NCBI GenBank assembly: GCA_902632305.1
Contig: CACPCG010000002.1
Span: forward strand, 1-64,000
Reading direction: 5' to 3'
From: an uncultured Gammaproteobacteria bacterium
Lineage (GTDB): Bacteria; Pseudomonadota; Gammaproteobacteria; GCA-002705445; GCA-002716945
DNA: 64,000 nt
A model generated the notes under the pieces. It searched no databases and was not told where the DNA came from. It was given only the letters and a program-made list of their open reading frames with translations. The translations under genes were made by a program, and so were the position numbers. Below, in pieces: positions 49,340 to 58,844 of this stretch; the first letter of the stretch is position 1; each line of letters starts with the position of its first letter.

Positions 49340-50239
49340 ATGCAGACATTAAATAAAAATAACATTATTAATGAATACTGTGACAGTATTTGGGTTGAAA
49401 AAGGGTTATCAAGTAACACCATTTCCTCTTATCTAACTGATTTACATCAACTTGAAACTTGGCTCAACTCAAAGAACATTGAACTTGTTGACTGTGACTC
49501 ATCTCATTTAAATATGTTTTTAGCTGAAAAATTTGATCAGGGTGTATCTTCTTCATCTATCAACAGAGTACTCTCCTCTATCAAGGGTTTTTATCTCTGG
49601 TTATACAATACAAATAAAATAAAAGTAGATCCATCTGACACAATTGAGTCACCCAAGTTGGTTAGAAAATTACCTATAAATCTAAGCGAAGAGGATGTTA
49701 CAAACTTATTGAATTGTCCTGATACGAAAAAAAATTCGGGCATAAGAGATAGATGCATACTAGAGATACTATATGCCACCGGGTTAAGAGTATCTGAATT
49801 AATGTTACTAGAGTTGAATCAGATTGATATCGACCGAGGCTTAATACGGGTAATAGGTAAAGGAAATAAAGAAAGAATAATTCCACTAGGAGATAGAGCA
49901 AAAGATTGGTATGTAAAATATATAAATTCATCACGAACTGCCCCCGTCACATCTGCAGAAAATAATTTAATATTCCTGAGTGATAAAGGTAGAGCTATAT
50001 CAAGGAAAACTTGTTGGGCCACTATATCTAGATATGCAAAACAATCAATTCCTAATAAAAAAGTGTCTCCACATTCCTTAAGACATGCTTTCGCGACGCA
50101 TCTTTTAAATAATGGCGCTGATCTTCGCTCAGTGCAATTGCTGCTCGGTCACTCGAGTCTTTCAACTACACAAATATATACACATGTCGCTAAAGAAAGA
50201 TTATTAAGTTTCCATAACAAACATCACCCAAGGAGTTAA
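49340..50239 (+). CDS. xerD: Tyrosine recombinase XerD
   Basis: Site-specific recombinase that resolves chromosome dimers at dif with XerC. 299 aa: N-terminal core-binding SAM-like domain (1-100), catalytic domain with Arg150 (ATGLRVSEL), Lys174, His245-x-x-Arg248, His271 and the nucleophile Tyr280. The usual xerD-dsbC pair is kept. A TACAAT (49315-49320) gives a possible start about 13 bases before the ATG, without a Shine-Dalgarno. It could be XerC by sequence alone, but the dsbC neighbour favours XerD. Confidence 0.9.
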   Translation: MQTLNKNNIINEYCDSIWVEKGLSSNTISSYLTDLHQLETWLNSKNIELVDCDSSHLNMFLAEKFDQGVSSSSINRVLSSIKGFYLWLYNTNKIKVDPSDTIESPKLVRKLPINLSEEDVTNLLNCPDTKKNSGIRDRCILEILYATGLRVSELMLLELNQIDIDRGLIRVIGKGNKERIIPLGDRAKDWYVKYINSSRTAPVTSAENNLIFLSDKGRAISRKTCWATISRYAKQSIPNKKVSPHSLRHAFATHLLNNGADLRSVQLLLGHSSLSTTQIYTHVAKERLLSFHNKHHPRS

Positions 50240-50241
50240 AT

Positions 50242-50955
50242 TTGAGATTATTACTTTTTTTAATACTAGTATCATTTATTTCTTGTTCTAATCAAAAAGA
50301 TAATTATGAGTATACGACTGACGATGCAAGAGAAAAATTTTTAAACGCTTATCCAAATCTGAGTATTGATTCAATTGAAAGAATAAATAATGCATTCTTC
50401 GAAATATTAATTGGTGAGCAAATTTTTTATATATCAACAGATTTAGAATATCTTTTAGCTGGAAACATTATTGACTTAGATTCTGGAAAAAATATTACGC
50501 AAGACAGAATTAAAAAATATAGACTTGCTATTCTAAATACAATTGATGATAAAGATACTATAGTCTATTCCGGAAAAAAGATAGACCATTCGCTCATTAT
50601 TTTTACTGACACAACCTGTCCATATTGTCAAAAACTTCATAATGAGATTAATTCTCTCATAACTAATAATATTCAAGTAAAATATGTGCTATTTTCACGG
50701 AATGGTCCTGAGGACGATGCTTATCAAGAAATGGTTTCTATTTGGTGTTCTGACGATCAAAAAAAATCTATTAAAACGGCATTCAGTGGAAATTTTGTAG
50801 AGCAAGCTAATTGCAAAAATCCACTTGATAAGAATCAAGCTTTAGCCTATAAACTTCGAGTTAATGGAACACCTATGATGTTTACTGAATCTGGGGATGT
50901 AATACCAGGGTATGTTCCTTATAAGAAAATTATTGAGATCTTAGATAAAAACTAA
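50242..50955 (+). CDS. dsbC: Thiol:disulfide interchange protein DsbC-like, predicted lipoprotein
   Basis: Periplasmic disulfide isomerase. 237 aa: N-terminal dimerisation domain (25-100), thioredoxin domain with active site Cys126-Pro-Tyr-Cys129, second cysteine pair Cys169/Cys191 as in E. coli DsbC, and cis-Pro211 (GTPMM). Unlike E. coli DsbC, the signal ends LVSFISC-SN, which looks like a lipobox with Cys15, so the protein may be membrane-anchored. The start is TTG 50242, two bases after xerD. Its TAA overlaps the sbcB TAG (CTAA). Confidence 0.88.
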   Translation: MRLLLFLILVSFISCSNQKDNYEYTTDDAREKFLNAYPNLSIDSIERINNAFFEILIGEQIFYISTDLEYLLAGNIIDLDSGKNITQDRIKKYRLAILNTIDDKDTIVYSGKKIDHSLIIFTDTTCPYCQKLHNEINSLITNNIQVKYVLFSRNGPEDDAYQEMVSIWCSDDQKKSIKTAFSGNFVEQANCKNPLDKNQALAYKLRVNGTPMMFTESGDVIPGYVPYKKIIEILDKN

Positions 50956-52376
50956 GATTTTTGATATTTTTTGTACTTAATTTCTTCTTCATCAATAAAG
51001 TTTTTGATTTGATCAATATAATCTAAATAGTCTGAGTACTGACTATTTTCTCTGAGGTTATCTATATCTTTTTTTGCTTTACTTATGGTACACCATTTAA
51101 CACCCTGATCCGTTCCCAGTGCTCTCTCCGCAAAAAATAATTCTCTGTCTGTTACTTTATCTTCGTCTAAAAAATTTCGAGATTCATTGAAGAGTATTCT
51201 GTAGGCTAGCTCTCGATACCTTTGATCTTCGAAATCTTTAGCCAACTTATTTTTCTCTTCGGGATCGGTTGTATTTCTAAATGTTTTCATCTTTTCTTTG
51301 TCTTTTGCATTTGCAAAAGCAGCATAAATTTGGGTTTCAACCCACTCTGGCATTGGGAAGTTAACCTCTCTGTCTTGCGACCTATCAACAAGTGCCTGTT
51401 TAAGTCTGTCTAAAAAAAGTTCGTGATTTTTAAGAGATTTTATCCTACTCTTAAAATCCTTGATCTCATTATCCTCAAAAATTTCGTGTGATATAAACTC
51501 TTCTCCTAAAATTATAGGTGATTTATTAATCTCTATAAGCTTAATTACTTTTTCTTTACTTTCTATCAAAGACATAATTTCAACAGATTTTTTATCAATA
51601 TAATTCTCAGGATCAAATTTTAGATCAAAGAAACTTAATTCTTTGTTTCTTTCTGGGTTTTCACTAAGAAATTTTATTGGCGTTATCACATGAGATGGAT
51701 GAGAAGGCGCTTTAAAGAAAAGGTCTTGTTTCGCCAAATATGCTCGAAAATTTTCAGGATTACTTATGTGCATACAGTGATCCCAATAATCAGATGCTTT
51801 TTCCTTTATTAGTTTTGCAAGCCCAATTGTTGCAATAACATCACTTAAGGCATCGTGAGCTTTTTCTTGCTCTATTTTGTTGGCTTTAGCAAGATATTCT
51901 AGTTTAAAGCTTTCTTTTTCTGTTTCTGGATTGATACCTAACTTAATAATATCGGGCCTTAGTTTACTTAAGCCAAGAAAAATATGATACAAATCCGCTC
52001 TTCTATTATTATTTGTATTGGTAAGATATGGATCATGCAATGATTGATATAAACTCTGCCTAAGTACTACCTCATCAAAGAAAAGACTATTATAACCAAT
52101 AAATATTGCCGGCGACCATTCTGTGAATTTTTTTTGGACTTTATCAATCATATCATAAAATGATTGACCATTTTTTAATGTATCTATTTCGATTTTATTT
52201 ACTATAAGAGCTTGTGGGTGCGGCACGACGCCATCTTTCAGTTTGCATGTTTCATTTAGCGTAAATTCGCTATTAATTTCAAAAGTTTCGTCAACACATA
52301 TGGCTGCAATTTGTAGTGGTTGATCAAAGTATCTGTTTGTGCCTGATGTCTCAAAATCGTAAAACACATAATTCAT
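50952..52376 (-). CDS. sbcB: Exodeoxyribonuclease I
   Basis: 3'-5' single-strand exonuclease in recombination and mismatch repair. 474 aa (E. coli 475). DEDDh motifs: YDFETSG near the start, FIGYNSLFFDEVVLRQS, and HDALSDVIATIGLA. The SH3-like and C-terminal domains follow. Exonuclease I is found mainly in Gammaproteobacteria, which supports the assignment of the organism. Divergent from parE with a 49-base gap. Confidence 0.96.
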   Translation of the reverse strand: MNYVFYDFETSGTNRYFDQPLQIAAICVDETFEINSEFTLNETCKLKDGVVPHPQALIVNKIEIDTLKNGQSFYDMIDKVQKKFTEWSPAIFIGYNSLFFDEVVLRQSLYQSLHDPYLTNTNNNRRADLYHIFLGLSKLRPDIIKLGINPETEKESFKLEYLAKANKIEQEKAHDALSDVIATIGLAKLIKEKASDYWDHCMHISNPENFRAYLAKQDLFFKAPSHPSHVITPIKFLSENPERNKELSFFDLKFDPENYIDKKSVEIMSLIESKEKVIKLIEINKSPIILGEEFISHEIFEDNEIKDFKSRIKSLKNHELFLDRLKQALVDRSQDREVNFPMPEWVETQIYAAFANAKDKEKMKTFRNTTDPEEKNKLAKDFEDQRYRELAYRILFNESRNFLDEDKVTDRELFFAERALGTDQGVKWCTISKAKKDIDNLRENSQYSDYLDYIDQIKNFIDEEEIKYKKYQKS

Positions 52377-52425
52377 TTATATTCTCTCCTAGATATAGTA
52401 ATATATTTAATTATACAACAACAAA

Positions 52426-54324
52426 GTGAAAAAAAAATACACATCATCTGATATAGAAGTATTGAAAGGGATTGAGCCTGTTCAAAAAAGACCGGGTATG
52501 TATACCGATACCTCAAATCTAAATCACTTAACCCAAGAACTCATTGATAATAGCGTTGATGAGGCTATATCAGGACATTGTAGTCATATTGTTATCACAT
52601 TACATAAAGACGGATTTATATCTGTAGAAGATAATGGTAGAGGACTACCAGTTGATAAACACCCCGAGCATAATGTATCAGGAATAGAAGTAATAATGAC
52701 CAACTTACATTCTGGGGCAAAATTTTCTAATAAAAGCTATAAATTCTCAGGGGGTTTACATGGTGTTGGGGTTTCCATCGTTAATGCATTATCAGAATCT
52801 TTTCAAGTTACTGTGTTTAGGCAAGGTGACACTCAGGAATATAACATGGTTTTTTCAAATGGTGATATTAAAAAGAAACTTTCTAAAAAAAAGAAATCAC
52901 TCAAGAAGAAATCTGGCACGATTATCAAGTTTAAAGCTAATGCTAAATACTTTGAAAAATCCTCTATAGATATACACCAACTAATAAAATCAGTAAAAGC
53001 TAAATCAATCCTCCAACCAAATCTTTTACTTGAACTCCATGACGAAGTTTATGGAACCGGACAATCAAAGTATTTACACGAAGGCAATTTGACGGATTAT
53101 TTAATAAATTCTGTAGCTACTAGTGAAATTATCCCTGATAAAGGGTATTCGGGAAATTTTAAATCAGAAGATTATTCAATTGATTGGTCAATTGTTTGGT
53201 TAACCGATAATGTTGAAATGATTCAGGAAAGTTATGTGAATTTGATTCCTACCACTCATGGTGGAACACATGTAAATTCTTTTAGAACAGCATTGGTTGA
53301 ATCTCTACGTGAATTTTCAGCAAGAAAAAAACTCACACCAAGAAATATCAAAATTACTCCTGATGATGTTATGAAAAACACATCATTTGTCCTATCTCTA
53401 AAAATGATAAATCCACAGTTTGCTGGACAGACAAAAACAAAACTTCAGTCATCAAATATCTCAAATATTATGACCTCGAAACTCAGAGATAGTTTTGAAA
53501 TATGGTTTAATCAGAATTCTGTAACTAGTCAAATAATTGCCGAATTAGTCATTAAAAATGCTGAGGATAGGATAAATTCTGCATCTAATTCACCAAAAAA
53601 GAAACAATTACGTAATCCGTTGTTACCAAGCAGATTATCTGATTGCAAAACTAAAGATATCTCTCAAAATGAGCTTTTTTTGGTTGAGGGTGATTCTGCA
53701 GGAGGTTCTGCAAAACAAGCAAGAGACAAAAAATATCAGGCAATTCTCCCCTTGAGAGGAAAAATTCTAAATACATGGGAATTAAGTTCGTCAAAAATCC
53801 TTGATTCTAAAGAAGTTAAAGACATCAGCACATCTATCGGTGTTGAACCAGGTTCATCAGACATATCAAACTTAAGATATGGAAAAATATGTATACTTGC
53901 AGATGCAGATTCAGATGGTCTACACATAGCAACTCTGTTGGTTGCACTCTTTACTAAACACTTTGAGTCATTAATTAATTCTGGATACATTTATATAGCT
54001 AAACCACCATTATTTAGAATAGATTATAAGAGGGATACATTTTATGCTGTGGATGATAAAAGTAAGGATAAAATTATTGATGGACTTAATATTGATGACA
54101 AAAATGCTAATTTATCAATTACTAGATTTAAGGGTTTAGGAGAAATGAATCCAACGCAGTTGAGAGAGACGACATTATCAAAACAATCAAGAAAGCTAGT
54201 TCAACTTCAATTCTCTAAAAAAAATATCGATCATAAAATAATGAATATGCTTTTGAAAAAGAAAAACTATACTGAGCGTAAATCTTGGCTAGAAAAGAAG
54301 GGAAATTTAGCGTATTTTGAGTAA
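52426..54324 (+). CDS. parE: DNA topoisomerase IV subunit B
   Basis: ATPase subunit of topo IV, which decatenates daughter chromosomes. 632 aa (E. coli 630). GHKL ATPase motifs [20 protein letters not shown] and [15 protein letters not shown]; transducer lysine region; TOPRIM with [17 protein letters not shown] and DADSDGLHI. ParE rather than GyrB by length and by the adjacent parC. The start is GTG 52426; a TATACA (52412-52417) lies eight bases upstream and no Shine-Dalgarno is seen. Confidence 0.95.
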   Translation: MKKKYTSSDIEVLKGIEPVQKRPGMYTDTSNLNHLTQELIDNSVDEAISGHCSHIVITLHKDGFISVEDNGRGLPVDKHPEHNVSGIEVIMTNLHSGAKFSNKSYKFSGGLHGVGVSIVNALSESFQVTVFRQGDTQEYNMVFSNGDIKKKLSKKKKSLKKKSGTIIKFKANAKYFEKSSIDIHQLIKSVKAKSILQPNLLLELHDEVYGTGQSKYLHEGNLTDYLINSVATSEIIPDKGYSGNFKSEDYSIDWSIVWLTDNVEMIQESYVNLIPTTHGGTHVNSFRTALVESLREFSARKKLTPRNIKITPDDVMKNTSFVLSLKMINPQFAGQTKTKLQSSNISNIMTSKLRDSFEIWFNQNSVTSQIIAELVIKNAEDRINSASNSPKKKQLRNPLLPSRLSDCKTKDISQNELFLVEGDSAGGSAKQARDKKYQAILPLRGKILNTWELSSSKILDSKEVKDISTSIGVEPGSSDISNLRYGKICILADADSDGLHIATLLVALFTKHFESLINSGYIYIAKPPLFRIDYKRDTFYAVDDKSKDKIIDGLNIDDKNANLSITRFKGLGEMNPTQLRETTLSKQSRKLVQLQFSKKNIDHKIMNMLLKKKNYTERKSWLEKKGNLAYFE

Positions 54325-56584
54325 GAAAAATCCCACAAAAGATTTACTGTTGTCACAAACAGATGCCCAGATAGAAAAAATCCCATTAGGAGAATTCTCT
54401 GAGAGCGCTTATTTGAATTATTCAATGTATGTAATTCTAGATAGGGCGTTACCTAGTATCACCGATGGGTTAAAGCCTGTCCAACGAAGGATTATTTTTG
54501 CAATGAATGAGCTTAGCTTGAATCACAAGTCAAAATTTAAAAAATCCGCAAGAACTATTGGCGATGTGTTAGGTAAATATCATCCACATGGCGATTCCGC
54601 ATGTTATGAAGCAATGGTGATGCTCGCTCAAGATTTTTCTTTTAATTATACATTTGTAGAAGGTCAAGGTAATTGGGGGACACAAGATGATCCAAAATCA
54701 TTTGCTGCCATGAGGTATACAGAATCGAGACTTACAGAATATTCGGATTTATTTCTCCAAGATATTGAAAAAAATACCGTTGAGTGGAGCCAGAATTTTG
54801 ATGGGTCTTTGATGGAGCCAAAACAACTCCCAGCAAAAATTCCTAATATTTTAATTAATGGTAGCTCAGGAATTGCTGTCGGTATGTCGACAGATATACC
54901 TTCGCACAATCTTGAAGAAATATTAGATGCAACAGTTTTCTTAATCGAAAAGCCAAGTTCATCAATAAATGATTTGATGAAGATTATTAAGGGACCTGAT
55001 TTCCCAACTAGAGGAGAGATTATACTGGAAGACTCTGATATTTCAGGAATTTATTCAGATGGTCATGGAAATATAAAGCTTAGAGCAACATACTCATCAG
55101 AAGGAAAAAATATAATAATTGACTCAATACCATATCAATCTCACACGACAAGGATTATCGAACAGATTCAAGAGCAGATATCTAATAAAAAAGCTATGTT
55201 TATTGATAATGTTGTTGATGATTCAGATCAAGAGCATCCAATAAGGATTATTATTAGGATAAAAGGTAAAAGTCACGATGATAATCAAATTATGTCACAT
55301 CTATTTGCGACAACTGATTTAGAAAAAACATTAAGGGTTAATTTAAATAGTATAGGTACTGATAATCGACCAAAAGTAAAAAATATTAGAGAAATACTCA
55401 CAGAGTGGATAAATTTCAGACTAACTTCCATTAAAAATAAATTACTTTGGGAGTTGGAAAAAATACAGGAACGGATTCATATACTTGAAGCTTATGTCTC
55501 TGTTTATAAATTCTTAGATAAAGTTATTAACTTGATAAGAACTGAGGATAATCCAAAAAGTAAAATTAGAAAATTATGCAAACTATCTGATAAACAATAT
55601 GAAGCAGTAATAAATATGAAACTAAGAAGTTTAGCGAAACTTCAAGAGAAGAATATTCTAAAAGAGTTATCAGAATTAAAATCTGAAGAGAAAAAAATAG
55701 CTCAAATTATAAAGTCTAAAGCTAGACTAAAGACATATTTAAAAAATGAACTCAAAGAAATAAACAGGAATTTCTCACGACCTCGTATGACTTCAATTAA
55801 TTCGGATAATGCTGTCAAGGCAAATGTGATTAAAGCTGTAGTTTCTGTTTATGATATAACTGCAGTTTTATCAACCAATGGATGGATAAAATTCTTAAGA
55901 GGACATGATAATGATTTGGATTCTATATCTTTTAAAACTGGCGATCATTTCTATCATAGTATTTTATTGAAATCTAATCATACTTTAGCATTTTTTGATC
56001 AACATGGTTTTGTGTATAACATGACTCCAGATAATTATCTTATAAGTAGAGGTAATGGAGAACCTTTAAGTAAATTCTTTAAACTGCAAGATGGGACAAA
56101 AATGGTTGGAATGACTAACTTAGATGAAAAACAGAGTATTCTTAATTTATCCAATAATGGTTATGGTTTTATCACAGTGCATGATGAACTAAATGTTAAA
56201 AATAAGTCTGGAAAAAAAATTATGAATTTAAAAACCTCGATTGCTATTAAGCCTGTTTCTGTAAATCTCGATACAGATGAGAGATACTTAATTATCACCT
56301 CAGACAATTATATGCTGATAGAAGAACTTAAACATGTACCTATTATGACTAGAGGCAAAGGAATAAAACTCATAAATATACCGAAAGTTTCAGAAGAAAC
56401 CATAAAATTTTTAGGTATTCTTAATTCTAATCAACGTCTCGTCTTTAACTTTGAAAAGCGTAAATCTAAGACTATGACATATGATGAGTTGAGACATTTT
56501 TTCATGAGTAAAAGTAGACGTGGCAAAAAAATAGATAAAAAGTTTTTGCTTGAAAAAACTAAAACAGCCTATAATATTGAGTAG
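54317..56584 (+). CDS. parC: DNA topoisomerase IV subunit A
   Basis: DNA cleavage subunit of topo IV. 755 aa; catalytic Tyr134 in [10 protein letters not shown]. The quinolone-determining positions read [10 protein letters not shown], with Ser94 and Glu98 as in wild-type sensitive ParC. A C-terminal beta-pinwheel begins about residue 490. The TTG start at 54317 overlaps parE by eight bases, so the two subunits are translationally coupled. Confidence 0.95.
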   Translation: MSKKNPTKDLLLSQTDAQIEKIPLGEFSESAYLNYSMYVILDRALPSITDGLKPVQRRIIFAMNELSLNHKSKFKKSARTIGDVLGKYHPHGDSACYEAMVMLAQDFSFNYTFVEGQGNWGTQDDPKSFAAMRYTESRLTEYSDLFLQDIEKNTVEWSQNFDGSLMEPKQLPAKIPNILINGSSGIAVGMSTDIPSHNLEEILDATVFLIEKPSSSINDLMKIIKGPDFPTRGEIILEDSDISGIYSDGHGNIKLRATYSSEGKNIIIDSIPYQSHTTRIIEQIQEQISNKKAMFIDNVVDDSDQEHPIRIIIRIKGKSHDDNQIMSHLFATTDLEKTLRVNLNSIGTDNRPKVKNIREILTEWINFRLTSIKNKLLWELEKIQERIHILEAYVSVYKFLDKVINLIRTEDNPKSKIRKLCKLSDKQYEAVINMKLRSLAKLQEKNILKELSELKSEEKKIAQIIKSKARLKTYLKNELKEINRNFSRPRMTSINSDNAVKANVIKAVVSVYDITAVLSTNGWIKFLRGHDNDLDSISFKTGDHFYHSILLKSNHTLAFFDQHGFVYNMTPDNYLISRGNGEPLSKFFKLQDGTKMVGMTNLDEKQSILNLSNNGYGFITVHDELNVKNKSGKKIMNLKTSIAIKPVSVNLDTDERYLIITSDNYMLIEELKHVPIMTRGKGIKLINIPKVSEETIKFLGILNSNQRLVFNFEKRKSKTMTYDELRHFFMSKSRRGKKIDKKFLLEKTKTAYNIE

Positions 56585-56598
56585 GAGAGTTTGAAAGT

Positions 56599-57513
56599 AT
56601 GAAACGAATATTTTTCTTTTTAGTAACTAACATCGCTATTTTACTAGTCCTCAGTGTTTTTCTGAGTTTAATTGGATTTACCGGAATCCTTCAAAATAAT
56701 GGTGTGGATCTCGATTATGACTCATTAATGCTATTTTCTCTGGTATTTGGCATGGGTGGTTCATTTATATCACTTTATATGTCTAAATGGATGGCCAAAT
56801 CGCTTGCCGGAGTAAAAGTAATAAAAACACCAAATAATGAGTTTGAAAAATGGTATTTTGATGTCGTCACACGTCAATCACAACAGCTAGGCTTAAAGAT
56901 GCCTGAAATTGGTATATTTAACTCACCTCAGCCAAATGCATTTGCAACCGGTTCATCACGTAACAGCTCGCTGGTAGCTCTTAGTACAGGCTTAATATCA
57001 AGTATGAAAAGAAATGAGGTGGAAGCTGTCATTGGTCATGAGATGAGTCACGTCGCAAATGGTGATATGGTAACTCTCTCTCTAATACAAGGTATTATAA
57101 ATGCCTTCGTAATTTTTTTCTCAAGAGTCATCGGTCACTTTGTAGATAGAGTCATTTTAAAAAATGAGCGTGGTTATGGAATAGGGTATTTTTTCACTGT
57201 GATTTTTGCACAAGTCATTCTTGGGATTCTAGCTTCTACGATTGTTTGTTGGTTCTCAAGAAGAAGAGAGTTTAGGGCAGATTATGGCGGAGCACAGCTT
57301 ACATCCAAAGAGAGCATGATATCCTCCCTAAGAGTCTTAGAGAAAATGACGGCTGCTAAATTACCAGATCAAATGTTAGCTTTTGGAATATCTAATATTG
57401 GAAATGAATCAAGTTTAAAAAAGCTATTCTCAACGCATCCACCTATATCTGAGAGGATAAGAGCTCTTGAAGAAGCAAATCTGACAACACTATCAGAACA
57501 TCAGACAAATTAA
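56599..57513 (+). CDS. htpX: Membrane-bound zinc protease HtpX
   Basis: M48-family stress protease that complements FtsH in membrane quality control. 304 aa with two N-terminal helices (about 5-28 and 40-60), the zinc motif HEMSH in VIGHEMSHVANGDMV, further helices (about 155-175 and 195-215) and the third ligand region RREFRADYGGAQLT. Its TAA overlaps the efp ATG (TAATG). In many bacteria htpX is Cpx-regulated; nothing of that is seen here. Confidence 0.95.
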   Translation: MKRIFFFLVTNIAILLVLSVFLSLIGFTGILQNNGVDLDYDSLMLFSLVFGMGGSFISLYMSKWMAKSLAGVKVIKTPNNEFEKWYFDVVTRQSQQLGLKMPEIGIFNSPQPNAFATGSSRNSSLVALSTGLISSMKRNEVEAVIGHEMSHVANGDMVTLSLIQGIINAFVIFFSRVIGHFVDRVILKNERGYGIGYFFTVIFAQVILGILASTIVCWFSRRREFRADYGGAQLTSKESMISSLRVLEKMTAAKLPDQMLAFGISNIGNESSLKKLFSTHPPISERIRALEEANLTTLSEHQTN

Positions 57514-58076
57514 TGTCTGATAATTCACATATATTAAAAAATGGAAACAAGATAATCATTGATAGTGACCCATACTTAATCTTAGAGAATGATTTTGTTA
57601 ACCCTGGGAAAGGCCAAGCTTTTACGAGAGTCAAAATTAAAAATCTCTTAAACAACAAGACGGTCGAAAAGACTATAAAAATAGGTGACACTGTCAAAGA
57701 AGCAGATGTGTTTAATACTAAAATGCAGTATCTTTACAAAGAGTCGAGCAGTTATTATTTCATGAATTTAGAATCTTATGAGCAGATTGAGGTTAATGAA
57801 TCAGTAGTAGATAATAGCTCAAAATGGTTAATTGATGGCGATGAGTGTGATGTAATCATTTGGAATGGCGAGATTATTCAAGTTATTCCACCAAAATTTA
57901 TAACTATCAGAGTAACATCAACTGTAGATGCAATTAAGGGAGATACGGTATCTTCTACATTGAAAGAGGCAACAGTAGAGAATGGACAAATTATTATGGT
58001 GCCTATATTCATTAAAGAGGGAGAAAATATTAGAATTGATACAGAGAAAAGTGAATATGCCTCACGTGAAAAATAA
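57513..58076 (+). CDS. efp: Elongation factor P
   Basis: Relieves ribosome stalling at polyproline. 187 aa (E. coli 188) with three beta-barrel domains: KOW-like N-domain, middle OB-fold and C-terminal OB-fold ending GENIRIDTEKSEYASR. Lys33 in NPGKGQAF corresponds to E. coli Lys34, the residue beta-lysylated by EpmA/EpmB, so that modification is expected. It is coupled by TAATG to htpX before it and to an unknown membrane gene after it. Confidence 0.95.
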   Translation: MSDNSHILKNGNKIIIDSDPYLILENDFVNPGKGQAFTRVKIKNLLNNKTVEKTIKIGDTVKEADVFNTKMQYLYKESSSYYFMNLESYEQIEVNESVVDNSSKWLIDGDECDVIIWNGEIIQVIPPKFITIRVTSTVDAIKGDTVSSTLKEATVENGQIIMVPIFIKEGENIRIDTEKSEYASREK

Positions 58077-58456
58077 TGACTAAGATTGACAAAAACGCAA
58101 AATTAAAACAAGAAATTCAGGATTTCAAAGTTCGTAAAAACGCTAGAATTATTGCTGTACTATTCTGGTTTGCATCGAGTTTATATATTTATTCTACAGA
58201 TGTTGGATTTTCTGATGTATATTCATGGAAGCCTTTTGTTTTTTTTATCTTAGGTCCAATATTCTCTGCAATTGTCTTCGGAAACATTATCTTCTATTCG
58301 CAAAAATTAATAGAAAAGAGCTTAATTAAGTTGCTAGAAAATTCAAAACCTCAAGCGATACCAGTGTTTGTTATCGTTATATTCTTTTGTTTTCTTATAG
58401 GTTTGTTTTTAGTTATCTTTGAATTTGCTAAAATACTTCAAATCATTTTACACTAA
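58076..58456 (+). CDS. Uncharacterised small membrane protein
   Basis: 126 aa, function not recognised. A basic, lysine-rich N-terminus (1-25) precedes three hydrophobic segments (about 27-41, 51-72 and 95-120). The charged loop between the second and third (YSQKLIEKSLIKLLENSK) is amphipathic. Its ATG is embedded in the efp stop (TAATG), so it is translated with efp and htpX; a membrane quality-control context is possible but not shown. Confidence 0.65.
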   Translation: MTKIDKNAKLKQEIQDFKVRKNARIIAVLFWFASSLYIYSTDVGFSDVYSWKPFVFFILGPIFSAIVFGNIIFYSQKLIEKSLIKLLENSKPQAIPVFVIVIFFCFLIGLFLVIFEFAKILQIILH

Positions 58457-58476
58457 TATTTTTAAAGTTTATTGAA

Positions 58477-58833
58477 ATGAACAAAGAAAGTATAATATTT
58501 ACTTCAATTCTATTACTGATTCTGCTACTTGCTCTAAATTTTGAAATTCTTTCGATACTTTTAATATTCACATCACTCATTTTTTTATATATAGCTTTTA
58601 CGCATAAAAATAGATATCTGGGTATACCTTCAATGGCTGCAGTTTTCACTATTTTGATTGTGTTATATGCCGCTGGTCTAATTGCACAATGTCATGTTTG
58701 CACTACCAATTCTAATGGAATAATTTTTTTCTGCGAGAGACTCATTGACATGACATCGATAGACTACAAAAGTCAGCTCAATAATTCTAACTGTGAGCAG
58801 GAGCTAATATGGGTTTTTCCACCAACAAATTAA
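58477..58833 (+). CDS. Uncharacterised membrane protein with C-terminal cysteines
   Basis: 118 aa, not recognised. Two hydrophobic stretches (about 5-43 and 50-72) are followed by a polar region with four cysteines (CHVCTTN, FFCERL, SNCEQE). If that tail is outside the inner membrane, they could form disulfides. It follows the previous gene by 20 bases and probably ends the htpX-efp operon. It is convergent with the photolyase-like gene, 11 bases apart. Confidence 0.6.
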   Translation: MNKESIIFTSILLLILLLALNFEILSILLIFTSLIFLYIAFTHKNRYLGIPSMAAVFTILIVLYAAGLIAQCHVCTTNSNGIIFFCERLIDMTSIDYKSQLNNSNCEQELIWVFPPTN

Positions 58834-58844
58834 CATACTTAAAA

